The notes under the pieces: model-generated
Database searches by the model: none
What the model was told of the DNA's origin: nothing
The model's input: only the letters and a program-made list of their open reading frames with translations
DNA from: an uncultured Bacteroidales bacterium
GTDB lineage: Bacteria > Bacteroidota > Bacteroidia > Bacteroidales > Bacteroidaceae
NCBI GenBank assembly: GCA_902778625.1
Contig: CACYYM010000019.1
Span: 1 to 64,000 of the forward strand
DNA length: 64,000 nt
Direction: 5' to 3'
Shown: positions 1 through 8,830 of the stretch, piece by piece
Layout of the letters: each line of letters begins with the position of its first letter
Position numbering within the stretch: the stretch's first letter is position 1
Translations under genes and position numbers: made by a program

Positions 1-35
1 TGGAGAAAAGTTGAATTATAAACGAAATCGAAAAC

Positions 36-182
36 ACTCGTCACTCATCAGGTTTGGGGGTTAATGCAAAGAGTATCAGCAACATACAACCTGACGAGTA
101 GTCTGATGAGTCGTCAGGCACTCATCAGGGTGTTACCTTCTGATTGTCAAACAATTAGGACGAGATATGATGAGTGACGAGT
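36..182. repeat. Inverted-repeat element with short-repeat arms (copy 1)
   Basis: The 15-base arm ACTCGTCACTCATCA at 36-50 has its exact reverse complement at 168-182. The arm is itself built of near-heptamers (ACTCGTC, ACTCATC). Between the arms lies a nested inverted repeat: CCTGACGA at 90-97 pairs with TCGTCAGG at 111-118. No open reading frame of note lies inside. Function is unknown; it resembles the elements at 194-345, 18451-18750 and 48603-48767 in plan but not in sequence. Confidence 0.7.
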
Positions 183-193
183 AAAATACAAAG

Positions 194-345
194 CACTCTG
201 TACTCTACACCAATGCCACTTAATGCATTGTGTCTCAAACAAATGCAAGGGTGTAGAGTTGGTGTAGAGTGGTGAAGAGACTCTACACCCTTGTTACTTA
301 CGATTAATAGGGACTTTGAGACCTGTTGGTGTAGAGTGCAGAGTG
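194..345. repeat. Inverted-repeat element with short-repeat arms (copy 2)
   Basis: The 20-base segment at 194-213 (CACTCTGTACTCTACACCAA) is the reverse complement of 326-345 with one mismatch. Inside, GGGTGTAGAGT at 249-259 is the inverse of ACTCTACACCC at 280-290, so the same short word recurs in both orientations several times. It directly follows copy 1. No coding potential is visible. Confidence 0.7.
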
Positions 346-394
346 TTTTTGATATTCAGTTGCATTCAACGAAATACACCACAAGTAAATCGCA

Positions 395-482
395 AACTTA
401 ACACGCTAAGTTTGTCAACTCGACACGTTAAATCGGACAACTTAACACGTTAAGTTTGGCAACTTGACACGTTAAGTTTTCA
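395..482. repeat. 22-bp dyad array A (4 units)
   Basis: Four contiguous 22-bp units start at 395, 417, 439 and 461. The best unit contains AACTTAACACGTTAAGTT, two 8-base complementary arms around the dinucleotide AC. Units 2 and 4 have small changes, and the change in unit 4 (G for A) still allows a G-T pair. The array lies about 160 bp upstream of the -33/-7 promoter of the next gene. It belongs to a family of such arrays in this window. Confidence 0.85.
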
Positions 483-639
483 ATTTAGCTTAGGGTTGTT
501 TTTCGAGACGCTTTGTCGCATCAAAGTTTTTTATGTGGAAAAAGTTTTGTAACTTTGACTTGCGGTCGAACTTCTTGCGCTCCAGTAGGTGCTCAGGCGG
601 CATAGCCGGAGTCCTTCCGCTCGGAAATATTCAAATAAA

Positions 640-671
640 TTTGGTTTTTTGCCAGATTTTTTGTAACTTTG
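640..671 (+). promoter_or_regulatory. Bacteroidetes-type promoter for the fusion protein gene
   Basis: TTTG at 640-643 is about 20 bases ahead of TAACTTTG at 664-671, matching the -33 TTTG / -7 TAnnTTTG pattern of the Bacteroidetes primary sigma factor. The ATG chosen at 698 follows after 26 bases; the longer frame from 533 would start upstream of this promoter. Confidence 0.7.
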
Positions 672-697
672 CAGGGAAATTAAAAACTAAAACTACC

Positions 698-3600
698 ATG
701 AAGATGAGACCGACTTTTGTTTCTTTCCGCTTTTCTCTCCTGCTTGCGCTCTTTGTGGCGGCGACCGCTGTCCTCGGCCAGTCGCAATACCTGGCTGTGC
801 TGCAGAGTGCCGACTGGAACTGGCAGACATGCGACGGTGTGACCTATGGACGAGCTGCCTTCAGCGACCTCTATGGCAGTCCGCAGGTGCTCGCTATCGC
901 TAAATACCAGCTGGCGTCGGTCAACACGGAGCTCTATGACAAGGAGCGCTCCACTATGGGCACGGACGGCCTTGCCCTCGAGGCTGGGGCTACGGCGGCC
1001 ATCAATGGCAGCTATTTCAATGTGTCGAATGTCACGTCGTGCACGGCTCTTTGGATGAATGGCACGGAGATTGCCACTACGGTGCCCGAGGAGTTTGCGC
1101 GGTGCAATGGCGTCGTGGCCTTCAAGGGCGGCACATTCACCATCCTGCCCTATAGCTCAGCCACCACTGCCAGCGACCTTGCCACTTGGGGTGCGCAGTA
1201 CGACAGCTTTGTGGCTACAGGACCCGTGCTCCGCAGAAATGGAGTGAGCATGGACCCCTATATCGGTGGCGAGGGATTCTACGGTCCGCACCCGCGAACC
1301 ATGCTTGGCAAGACAGCCGACGGTACGGTCTATATGGTGGTGGCAGAAGGTCGCATGGATGGCGCCACGGGTTTCTCGTTGCCCAATCTGCTCAGCCTTG
1401 CCGAAGACCTGGGCATGACGGATGCCATCAACCTGGATGGCGGCGGCTCGTCGACACTTTGGGTGGCCGATGCAGGGGTTGTGAACAGGACCAGCGACGG
1501 CTCGGTGCGCAAGGTGCCGAACATCATTGTTGCGAAGCCCAGCAGTCACGAGCACAGCTATGTGAATGGCTTCTGCACCTGCCTTACCGCTCCCTATGAG
1601 CCTGCCTCGCTCGATGCCGATGGCTACTATGAGATAGACAATGGCGGCAAGCTCTTCTGGTTGGCTCGCATGGTGAACAATGGCCACACAGCTATCAATG
1701 CCCGTCTGGCTGCTGATGTCGACCTCGAGAACCGCCCCTGGACGCCCATGGGCAACGCGAAGAACAAGCATAGCGGCGAGTTCGACGGACAGAACTACTG
1801 CATCAAGAACCTCAACATTGTGAGCGATGAGTCGACGCTCCTCTCAGCCTTCATCGGCTATCATAATGGCACAAAGAATGTCCACAACTTCAAGATATCG
1901 GGTTCCGTGACCGCTTCCGGCACGAGTGTCGACCACTTTGCCGCCGGTGTGGTAGGCTTCTCGGGCGGTAATCACAAAATCCAGGACATCTGGTGCTCAG
2001 TCAATATCACCAATGCATCTGCCGATAAGGTGTCGCTTCGCATGGCAGGTATAGTGGTGGAGGCTGAATCATGCACCATCAACCGCTGCGTCTATGACGG
2101 CACCATCGAGGGCGCTGCCACAAACCTGCAAGTGGCTGGCATCTTGGGCTGGCCGAATGCCGACAATACGACGGTAAGCAATTGCCTGTTTGCCGGTTCG
2201 CTCAACTCGACAGGTATAGGCAATCTGAGCGCTTACGAGGGCGGCATTGTGGGCTATAGCAGTAGTGCCAGAAGCGGTTTGAGCTTTGTCAATAACCTGA
2301 GCATTGGTAGTATCGCCAGTCCGAGAAGTGCGACCAGAACAGGAGCGCTGGTGGGCAATAACACAGCAGCTGCCACCGCCTTCGTCAATAACTTCATCCT
2401 CGAAGGACAGCCCATTACAGGCAGCTCCACGACATCGAGCAAGGTGCCGAGTGTCACGGAAGTCAGTGCAGCCCAGCTTGCTGACGGCTCTTTGCCCAAT
2501 CAACTCGATGCCAACAACTGGACACAAGGCGCGGAATTCCCTGTGCCAGAGGATAAAGAGGGCGCAATCACGGACGACGACCTGACAATAAATGGCATCA
2601 AATACGAGATTACAGGCAACAATACGGTCTCCGTGACCTATCCGAATGCAGAACAGCCCTCGACGGGAAACCCCTGCCCCTATAGCGGCGAGGTGACAAT
2701 CCCAGCAACGGTTTCCATAAAAGGCAAGACATATAATGTCACGGCCATTGGCGATTATGCCTTCCATTATGCCAACATCACGGCACTCAACTTGCCCGAA
2801 GGCATCACAAGTCTTGGCTACAAAGCTATCTACCAGACACAACTCACGGAAATTGCGGTGCCGAATTCCGTAACCTTGATGGATTATGAAGCGCTCGGCT
2901 ACAACAAGGTGCTCGAGAAGATAACCTTCGGCGAAAACATTGCTGCCAATACATGGGGCGATAAACTATGCATCTATGGCGGCAAAAAGTACGAGGTCTA
3001 TATGAATTGCGACGCCGTGCCAAAACTGCGCTCCTATACCTTCGACTTTACAGGAGCTAATGTGCACGTCCGGCCTGCCATGTATCAGGCTTTCCTCGCC
3101 GATGCCGCTTGGAGCAAGTACGACATTATTGGCGACCTTTGGCAAGACTTTTCCTTCGACGACCTGCAGAACATCATCGACACTTATGCCCCAAAAGTGC
3201 CCACAGGAGATGCCATTGGAACTGATCCGGGATGCTACTCCTTTGGAAGTGCAGAAGCATTTGCCAATGCAGTTTCCGAAGCACAAGCGCTCGACGAGAA
3301 TGCTACCCTGGAACAACTCAATAATGCCATCAATGGCATACAAACCAGCTATGAAGCGCTCTATTGCTACCCACTCCACGAGGGACACTACTATATCGAA
3401 AGCATCGCATTCCCAGGTTATGTCCTGCAAGGCGATGCCAGCAAACCCAAAAGTGACGGGCTGAAAGCTGTGGCTCTTGAGGGAATGGAGGCTCCGCCTT
3501 ACTTCAAACTGGTTCGCAAAAATGGCAACTGGACGATGCAATGTGCCGATAACGGAATGTATGTGGGAACTTCAATAGGAGGAAACCTCAATGGCAAAGC

Positions 3601-4954
3601 TATCTCCCTTACAGATGAACCCCTCCACGAACAAGTCATCACGTGGGCTGGTGGCGGTCAGTTCAAAATACAAGGCAGCGCTACCTATCCATATGCCTAT
3701 ACAGGTAGTCGCGTCCGTATCTATAACTATCCGGAAAACAGTAGTTATATGCCACGGCAGCTGTGGCATCTGCATCCCGCGACGGCTGGTATGTTCGATA
3801 TGGAATATAATCTGGAGAATGGAAGGGTGCGTGGTTTCGTCCATGATTTTGAATATGAAGAAGGCGATGCAAGTATGGTCAGCAACTACAATCAAAGCCC
3901 TCCGGCTCGACGCGACTGGCCCCTGCCCGTTGAAGTCTTCTGGACGCGCGACACCACTGCCGCTTCTCAATATATTACATGGAGTGAAAGTCCAGATTTT
4001 GCCGATGCCATAACCCAAAATGTGCCAATAGAATCAGCATCATTCGAGATTTATAACCTTATTCCTAACCGCAGGTACTATTGCAAAGTGACTGCAGAAC
4101 AAGGACAAGAGACTACAACACTTGCCAATTTCTCTTTCACGACAGCCGGACAAATGCGACATATCAAAGCAGAAGGAACGGCAAACGCTCGAGACATCGG
4201 TGGCTGGCATGTGGCTAACGGCAAACAGATTCTCTACGGCAAGATTTATAGAGGTGCCGAATGGAATGGCGGACACAATCTAGAGCCACAAGCAATCGAA
4301 GCGCTTCGCAGGGCTGGCATCAAAGCAGAACTTGACCTGAGAAGCGATAGCGAGGCAAAAAGCATCACAAAATCTGTTCTCGGCAATGACATCACCTACA
4401 AACGCACACCTTTGGGACAGACACAAAGCCATATGGAAGGTCTCACCAACTCGAAAAGTACTTACATAACTGCCCTTAAGTTCATCCTGACTTGCGTGAA
4501 GAACGACAAACCCGTCTATTTCCATTGTGCCATAGGGCGTGACCGAACAGGCACGCTCGCTTTCCTGCTCGAAGGCGTGTTGGGCATGAGCAAGAGCGAC
4601 ATCTACAAGGATTACGAACTGACCAACTTCTCTTACTTCAATACGCCTTGCAGCAAAGGACAACTCGATGCTATGTTCGAGATGATTGAAGCCCTTGAAG
4701 GCGAAACCCTTGAAGAGAGGTTCCGCACTTATCTTCATACGGAATTCGGTATTAGTTATACAGCTATCGACGAGTTCCGCGAAAAGATGCTTGGTGATAT
4801 AGTAACCCCCGATGCCATCGAGACAACAGAAGTTGGAAGTAAGATGGAAGGCGTTTACGACCTTAGCGGCAGGAAAATCGAAAATTACAAATTGTCAAAT
4901 GGTAAATTACTTCGAGGCGTTTATATCGTTAACGGGAAGAAAGTCGTTTTTTAA
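698..4954 (+). CDS. Secreted phosphodiester glycosidase / tyrosine phosphatase fusion protein
   Basis: A 1418-residue multidomain exported protein. A signal peptide (hydrophobic core around residues 12-26, ending near VLGQ) precedes a phosphodiester-glycosidase (NAGPA-type, PF09992) domain at about 60-265, with the motifs NGSYFN and NLDGGGSST. A GLUG-like beta-repeat region follows (about 300-595), then BspA-type leucine-rich repeats (about 630-770) and an FN3-like segment (about 1076-1150). The last enzymatic part is a Y_phosphatase3-like domain with ARDIGG and the active-site loop HCAIGRDRTG (Cys1277, Arg1283). It ends with VYDLSGRK...GVYIVNGKK, like a type 9 secretion tail. The start is ATG 698 because it gives the signal peptide and lies downstream of the promoter; the 55-residue upstream extension is rejected. 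Substrates are unknown. The combination of a sugar-phosphodiesterase domain and a phosphatase in one chain suggests successive removal of a phosphorylated sugar cap and its phosphate (inference). Confidence 0.85.
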   Translation: MKMRPTFVSFRFSLLLALFVAATAVLGQSQYLAVLQSADWNWQTCDGVTYGRAAFSDLYGSPQVLAIAKYQLASVNTELYDKERSTMGTDGLALEAGATAAINGSYFNVSNVTSCTALWMNGTEIATTVPEEFARCNGVVAFKGGTFTILPYSSATTASDLATWGAQYDSFVATGPVLRRNGVSMDPYIGGEGFYGPHPRTMLGKTADGTVYMVVAEGRMDGATGFSLPNLLSLAEDLGMTDAINLDGGGSSTLWVADAGVVNRTSDGSVRKVPNIIVAKPSSHEHSYVNGFCTCLTAPYEPASLDADGYYEIDNGGKLFWLARMVNNGHTAINARLAADVDLENRPWTPMGNAKNKHSGEFDGQNYCIKNLNIVSDESTLLSAFIGYHNGTKNVHNFKISGSVTASGTSVDHFAAGVVGFSGGNHKIQDIWCSVNITNASADKVSLRMAGIVVEAESCTINRCVYDGTIEGAATNLQVAGILGWPNADNTTVSNCLFAGSLNSTGIGNLSAYEGGIVGYSSSARSGLSFVNNLSIGSIASPRSATRTGALVGNNTAAATAFVNNFILEGQPITGSSTTSSKVPSVTEVSAAQLADGSLPNQLDANNWTQGAEFPVPEDKEGAITDDDLTINGIKYEITGNNTVSVTYPNAEQPSTGNPCPYSGEVTIPATVSIKGKTYNVTAIGDYAFHYANITALNLPEGITSLGYKAIYQTQLTEIAVPNSVTLMDYEALGYNKVLEKITFGENIAANTWGDKLCIYGGKKYEVYMNCDAVPKLRSYTFDFTGANVHVRPAMYQAFLADAAWSKYDIIGDLWQDFSFDDLQNIIDTYAPKVPTGDAIGTDPGCYSFGSAEAFANAVSEAQALDENATLEQLNNAINGIQTSYEALYCYPLHEGHYYIESIAFPGYVLQGDASKPKSDGLKAVALEGMEAPPYFKLVRKNGNWTMQCADNGMYVGTSIGGNLNGKAISLTDEPLHEQVITWAGGGQFKIQGSATYPYAYTGSRVRIYNYPENSSYMPRQLWHLHPATAGMFDMEYNLENGRVRGFVHDFEYEEGDASMVSNYNQSPPARRDWPLPVEVFWTRDTTAASQYITWSESPDFADAITQNVPIESASFEIYNLIPNRRYYCKVTAEQGQETTTLANFSFTTAGQMRHIKAEGTANARDIGGWHVANGKQILYGKIYRGAEWNGGHNLEPQAIEALRRAGIKAELDLRSDSEAKSITKSVLGNDITYKRTPLGQTQSHMEGLTNSKSTYITALKFILTCVKNDKPVYFHCAIGRDRTGTLAFLLEGVLGMSKSDIYKDYELTNFSYFNTPCSKGQLDAMFEMIEALEGETLEERFRTYLHTEFGISYTAIDEFREKMLGDIVTPDAIETTEVGSKMEGVYDLSGRKIENYKLSNGKLLRGVYIVNGKKVVF

Positions 4955-6020
4955 TAAGCGGCAATAGCACATCGGCAAATCGCATGGCACCGAGGTCGGT
5001 CAGGTGACATCCGTCGACAGATGATTCTGCATCTGCAAAGCCTTTTGTAGCAGCAGGGTCGATGAAGTAAATGTGCCTTTCGCCAGCCTTCTTCAGGGAG
5101 CCGTAGAGCTTCTTGCAAGCTGCCATCTTTGCTTCCATAATGGCTTTGTCTTCCTGATTGAGAACATCGTAGGCATAACGAACCGCTTGAACGAAAATCA
5201 CGGGCACATCTGGATGCGCGTCCCTCAAAATACGAAAGAACGCTTCTCCACGTTCCTCAAATTGCTGCACGCTTGCATTCTCCGTAGCCGCAATAATATA
5301 CATGGCAGGATTCTTTACAGTAGCCATCAGTTCTGCAATCTCCAGATCAAGGAACGCGTTGCCACTGAAACCAAGATTGATGAACTCCCTATCCAATGCA
5401 CGACTCATGATGCTTGTGTAAAGCATACCAGGACGCGAAACACAACCGCCTTGAGTGATGCTCGTTCCGTACATCACAATAGGATTGTCCGAACGAGGAG
5501 AAGGCACCTCTTCTTTCATAAGAGGATGACCCTCTTCCGAACCAATCTCTAATTCTGCAACACCATCATAAAGAGACAGATAGAGCATATATTCACGCAT
5601 TTCTGTCGTCATGTTCGACAGGATTTTACGTTCCGTGACTGCTGCTTTTGTGTCAGGCCTGCCAGCTGCAACGAAACGCCATTTGCCATCATCGCGAACA
5701 TATAAGTCCAAGCCACGAGAGCCGGTTGCAGTCATGTGGTTCATCACAAAACTTGTGGCAGATTTCCATCTGACCCATAGCGTTGGCGAGTCAGTACGGA
5801 AGCGCACATAAAGACCTGTGGAGTTTTGCCCGAGATTCCAAACAGACTTCCTGCTCACATTCGAAAGGGAAGCAGGCAGTCGCGAATATCGCGTAGCAGT
5901 CTCTTCTACAGCCTTGCCATAAAGATTCAACACTTCTGCATTTGTCCATTGGGCAACGGGTTGAGCCCAAAGAAAATGAGAAAAAAGGAAAACTAGAAAA
6001 TAAAGAATAATGTTTTTCAT
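4929..6020 (-). CDS. Secreted SGNH/GDSL hydrolase with N-terminal GxDLY domain
   Basis: A 363-residue exported esterase of the SGNH family. A signal peptide (residues 1-20, ending LWAQ) is followed by the beta-sandwich domain named for its GxDLY motif, seen as GLDLY at 103-107. The SGNH catalytic domain has block I GTSITQG (Ser187), block II NLGFSGN, and block V Asp336-x-x-His339 (DGCH). Known relatives remove acyl groups from polysaccharides or other carbohydrate substrates. The 3' end overlaps the 3' end of the convergent fusion gene by 26 bases. The only good start (6020) lies just 4 bases downstream of a -7 box, so the mRNA is probably nearly leaderless. Confidence 0.85.
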   Translation of the reverse strand: MKNIILYFLVFLFSHFLWAQPVAQWTNAEVLNLYGKAVEETATRYSRLPASLSNVSRKSVWNLGQNSTGLYVRFRTDSPTLWVRWKSATSFVMNHMTATGSRGLDLYVRDDGKWRFVAAGRPDTKAAVTERKILSNMTTEMREYMLYLSLYDGVAELEIGSEEGHPLMKEEVPSPRSDNPIVMYGTSITQGGCVSRPGMLYTSIMSRALDREFINLGFSGNAFLDLEIAELMATVKNPAMYIIAATENASVQQFEERGEAFFRILRDAHPDVPVIFVQAVRYAYDVLNQEDKAIMEAKMAACKKLYGSLKKAGERHIYFIDPAATKGFADAESSVDGCHLTDLGAMRFADVLLPLIKKRLSSR

Positions 6021-6024
6021 GGTG

Positions 6025-6032
6025 CAAAGGTA
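6025..6032 (-). promoter_or_regulatory. -7 box (TACCTTTG), SGNH hydrolase gene
   Basis: CAAAGGTA on the + strand reads TACCTTTG on the - strand, 4 bases before the start codon at 6020. It is the left half of a divergent promoter pair. Confidence 0.6.
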
Positions 6033-6043
6033 TGAATAATTTT

Positions 6044-6071
6044 CAATTTTCTATTATCAATTATCAATTAA
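6044..6071. repeat. AT-rich heptad repeat between divergent promoters
   Basis: Four consecutive 7-base units: CAATTTT, CTATTAT, CAATTAT, CAATTAA. They fill the space between the -7 boxes at 6025-6032 (-) and 6078-6085 (+), overlying both expected -33 regions. Confidence 0.6.
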
Positions 6072-6077
6072 AATTTG

Positions 6078-6085
6078 TATCTTTG
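6078..6085 (+). promoter_or_regulatory. -7 box (TATCTTTG), esterase gene
   Basis: TATCTTTG lies 39 bases upstream of ATG 6125. It supports that start over the upstream in-frame ATG at 6032. Confidence 0.7.
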
Positions 6086-6124
6086 CATGGAGAATCAACA
6101 AAAGCTAATAACAAATATAGATAT

Positions 6125-6994
6125 ATGAAAAGGATTTTATGTGTGTTCGCTGCTTGCCTTTTCATTGTCGTGGCTGGGGCAAAGACATACTCCTTAACGA
6201 TGCCCTGCAAACTTCTGAACGGCATTACTAAGCGCGAGTATTCCATATATCTGCCAGGCAGTTCCTCAATGGATAATGGGAAGTTGAAATTGGACAGTTC
6301 TTACCCTGTGCTCTATCTCTTGCATGGTGGTGGTGGTTCACATACCGACTTTGAACGGAATCACCATATTTCGCAGTTCCTCGACAGCCTAATCGCAAGC
6401 GGCACCATCAAGCCCATGATAGTTGTCATGCCAGAAGCCAATCAGCAGAATATGATGTACTTTAATGCAAAGAAAGGCGAAAAGGGAGCACCCGATTGGA
6501 AATATGAAGACTACTTCTTCCAGGAACTCATTCCCTATATAGAAAAGACCTATCATGCACGAACAGACAAAACTGGACGAGCCATAGCGGGTTTCTCGAT
6601 GGGCGGTGGAGCGGCAACCGTATATGGTGTCCATCATCCAGAAATGTTCTCGATGGTCTATGACATCAGTGGTTATCTGCGAAGCCAGCCACTAGAGTTC
6701 CTCAAGAACGATTCCTCAGCCACTTGGCGCCAATGGGTGATAGACCAGAACAATCCTATTCTGCGCGTCGAGATGGGGAGTGCGGAGGAGATAGAGGCTT
6801 GGAAATGTGTTGAATGGCGCGTAGCTGTCGGCGACCACGACTTCACTTTAGAGGGCAACATGGATCTCGTCAAAGCCTTCCGCTCCAAAAACATTCCCTA
6901 TACCATGCGTGTTGATGCAGGTGTCCACGACGGCGTTTGGGTGCAATCTTGCCTTGAAGACTTGCTCCTGCGCGCAAACAGATTGTTCTATTAA
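6125..6994 (+). CDS. Secreted alpha/beta-hydrolase esterase (PF00756, CE1-like)
   Basis: A 289-residue exported esterase. A signal peptide (MKRILCVFAACLFIVVAGAK) leads into an esterase fold with an oxyanion-region LLHGGGGS, the nucleophile elbow GFSMGG (Ser158) and a late catalytic His268 in HDGVW. Family members include feruloyl/acetyl xylan esterases and other secreted esterases; the exact substrate cannot be told from sequence. The start at 6125 sits behind a -7 box and begins the signal peptide. The stop overlaps the next start (TAATG), so the following AlbA_2 gene is probably translationally coupled. Confidence 0.85.
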   Translation: MKRILCVFAACLFIVVAGAKTYSLTMPCKLLNGITKREYSIYLPGSSSMDNGKLKLDSSYPVLYLLHGGGGSHTDFERNHHISQFLDSLIASGTIKPMIVVMPEANQQNMMYFNAKKGEKGAPDWKYEDYFFQELIPYIEKTYHARTDKTGRAIAGFSMGGGAATVYGVHHPEMFSMVYDISGYLRSQPLEFLKNDSSATWRQWVIDQNNPILRVEMGSAEEIEAWKCVEWRVAVGDHDFTLEGNMDLVKAFRSKNIPYTMRVDAGVHDGVWVQSCLEDLLLRANRLFY

Positions 6995-7620
6995 TGCCCG
7001 ACAAGCGATATCTTCTCAGCTTTATTCGCGAGGGCGAGCACCAGCAACAGGACTTCAAGTATCGCGTGGCTGATGCCTGTAAACTTGCCAAATCCGTTTC
7101 TGCCTTTGCTAATACTGATGGCGGACGTTTGCTGATAGGTGTTCGCGACGACGGGCATCTCTCTGGTGTGCGCAGCGAAGAGGAGATATTCATGATGCAC
7201 CAAGCCGCTTATCGGTATTGCAAGCCCGAGCCAAGCATCACCTTCGATACTTGTCATGCCGATGGTCGCACCATAGTCATCGCCACGATACCGCCTTCAG
7301 CCAAGCGACCTGTCTATGCTCGAGATGAGGAGGGGCGGATGCGAGCCTATGTCCGCATCGCTGACGAGAACATTGTAGCCTCGCCCGTTCTGCTTACCCT
7401 TTGGCGCGAGTCGCAGAAGCCTCGAGGCACCGTGATAACCTATGATGAAAAGATGCGGCAGTTGCTCAGCATCATGAGTGGCAGCCAAACCTTGAATCAG
7501 ATAGTGCGCCTGTCGCGTCTCCCTCGCCGCATTGTTATCGCTATCTTAGCGCGTCTCATTCGCTTCGGCACCATTGTTTGGGAATATAAAGGCCAACAGT
7601 TTCGTTTCGCGCTTGCATAG
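6994..7620 (+). CDS. AlbA_2 (Schlafen-like) domain protein
   Basis: A 208-residue cytoplasmic protein without a signal peptide. Residues about 10-125 match the AlbA_2/Schlafen-like putative nucleic-acid-binding domain (PF04326): an EHQQQDFKYR start, FANTDGGRLLIGVRDDG, and later VYARDEEGRMRAYVR. The C-terminal ~60 residues look like a small winged-helix segment (LNQIVRLSRLPRRIVIAILA). Such proteins are usually annotated as ATP-binding or transcriptional-regulator proteins without firm function. The start overlaps the esterase stop by one base. No evidence ties it to the esterase function. Confidence 0.8.
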   Translation: MPDKRYLLSFIREGEHQQQDFKYRVADACKLAKSVSAFANTDGGRLLIGVRDDGHLSGVRSEEEIFMMHQAAYRYCKPEPSITFDTCHADGRTIVIATIPPSAKRPVYARDEEGRMRAYVRIADENIVASPVLLTLWRESQKPRGTVITYDEKMRQLLSIMSGSQTLNQIVRLSRLPRRIVIAILARLIRFGTIVWEYKGQQFRFALA

Positions 7621-7676
7621 AAACAAAATTGTTGCTCCATGCTGTGAAATCTGTATTAGCCTTGTGCTAAAATAAA

Positions 7677-7742
7677 ATTATAACGTGTTAAAGTGCGCAA
7701 CTTGACACGTTAAAATTCGCAACTTGACACGTTAAAATTCGC
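7677..7742. repeat. 22-bp dyad array B (3 units)
   Basis: Dyad centres lie at 7685, 7707 and 7729, exactly 22 bases apart. The first unit is TAACGTGTTA (centre GT); the next two are identical 22-mers beginning AACTTGACACGTTAAAAT (centre AC). The array sits in the 230-base gap between two convergent genes. The only other notable structure in this gap is an inverted repeat CATTCCA/TGGAATG at 7798-7830. Confidence 0.8.
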
Positions 7743-7850
7743 GGCTTATCACATCAGATTAACCAGATGTCTTATGTTGTCAATACATTCCATTCAGCAT
7801 TCCAGGATTAGGACTCTCTTTCATGGAATGACTAGAATTCGAGTTATCCG

Positions 7851-8828
7851 CTATTTTATTGCTTTCAGGTTTGTGGCAAGCTGGGCAACGGAACTGGCTC
7901 CGACGATGAGGCTCGTAACGCCCTCCTGTTCAAGTATCCAGGAGAGTGCCATCTCAGCCAATGTCTCGCCACGCTTGGTCGCCTGATTGTTGAAATCGTG
8001 TAATTTTTGCAGCAGTTCTGTTGTCAGTACATCTCGTTTTAATGTGGTGCCAAGCGCCATTCGGCTGTCTTCGGGAATGCCATTTAGATAGCGGTCTGTG
8101 AGCAGCCCTTGTGCTAGGGGCGAGAAGCTGATGAAGCCGATGCCGTGCTCTCTGCAGAATTGCAACTGCCCTTGCTCCATCGGGGTATGGTCGAGCAGAT
8201 TGAGGCGGTCTTGATAAATAAGCAGAGGCGTGTCGTGCTGGCGAAGATATTGTTCAGCTATTTTCAGGGCTTCCAACGGCCAACGACTTATGCCTACATA
8301 AAGTGCCTTTCCCTGACGAACGATATCGACCAATGCCTGCAAGGTCTCTTCCAATGGCGTTTTAGGGTCGTAGCGATGGCTGTAGAAGAGGTCCACATAA
8401 TCCAGATGCATGCGCTTGAGACTTTGGTCAAGACTTGCCATCAGATATTTACGCGAACCCCAATTGCCATAAGGTCCTGGCCACATGTCGTAACCGGCTT
8501 TAGTGGATATGAAGAGCTCGTCGCGATAAGGACGGAAATCGTCGTCCATCAGTTTGCCCAATGTCTCTTCTCCTGTTCCGTAAGGAGGTCCGTAGTTATT
8601 GGCAAGGTCGAAATGTGTGATGCCGTGGTCGAATGCATAATGCGTGATAGCTCGACTGCGTTCGTATGGGTCAACGGCACCAAAGTTCTTCCAAAAGCCC
8701 AGACTAATCTTGGGCAGCAGTATGCCACTCTGTCCGCAACGACGATATAGGCGTTCGCTTTGGTCGTACCGATGAGCATCAGCTATGTAGCATAGACTTT
8801 CGTCGGGCCTTGCTTCTTTCAAATCCAT
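7851..8828 (-). CDS. Aldo/keto reductase, YghZ / glyceraldehyde-3-phosphate reductase-like
   Basis: A 325-residue cytoplasmic NADPH-dependent oxidoreductase of the aldo/keto reductase superfamily. The YRRCGQSGILLP start and HFDLANNYGPPYG are typical of the AKR14 (YghZ) group. The catalytic tetrad is visible as Asp74, Tyr79, Lys110 (STKAG) and His151 (YSHRYDP). E. coli YghZ reduces L-glyceraldehyde 3-phosphate and methylglyoxal; the substrate here is not known. It starts 2 bases after the sprA stop, so it is probably the second gene of a sprA operon, an association with no obvious functional logic. Confidence 0.9.
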   Translation of the reverse strand: MDLKEARPDESLCYIADAHRYDQSERLYRRCGQSGILLPKISLGFWKNFGAVDPYERSRAITHYAFDHGITHFDLANNYGPPYGTGEETLGKLMDDDFRPYRDELFISTKAGYDMWPGPYGNWGSRKYLMASLDQSLKRMHLDYVDLFYSHRYDPKTPLEETLQALVDIVRQGKALYVGISRWPLEALKIAEQYLRQHDTPLLIYQDRLNLLDHTPMEQGQLQFCREHGIGFISFSPLAQGLLTDRYLNGIPEDSRMALGTTLKRDVLTTELLQKLHDFNNQATKRGETLAEMALSWILEQEGVTSLIVGASSVAQLATNLKAIK

Positions 8829-8830
8829 AT

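Noticed and set aside
395..482. CRISPR array
   Set aside because: The 22-bp units are contiguous with no spacers, units are degenerate dyads, and no cas gene is in the window. The same holds for the other arrays.
533..697. Upstream in-frame extension of the fusion protein
   Set aside because: It precedes the -33/-7 promoter at 640-671 and lacks protein-like composition, while ATG 698 begins a clear signal peptide.
7798..7830. Terminator for the convergent AlbA_2 and aldo/keto reductase genes
   Set aside because: CATTCCA/TGGAATG is a 7-bp stem with a 19-base loop and no T-run; noted only as an inverted repeat.
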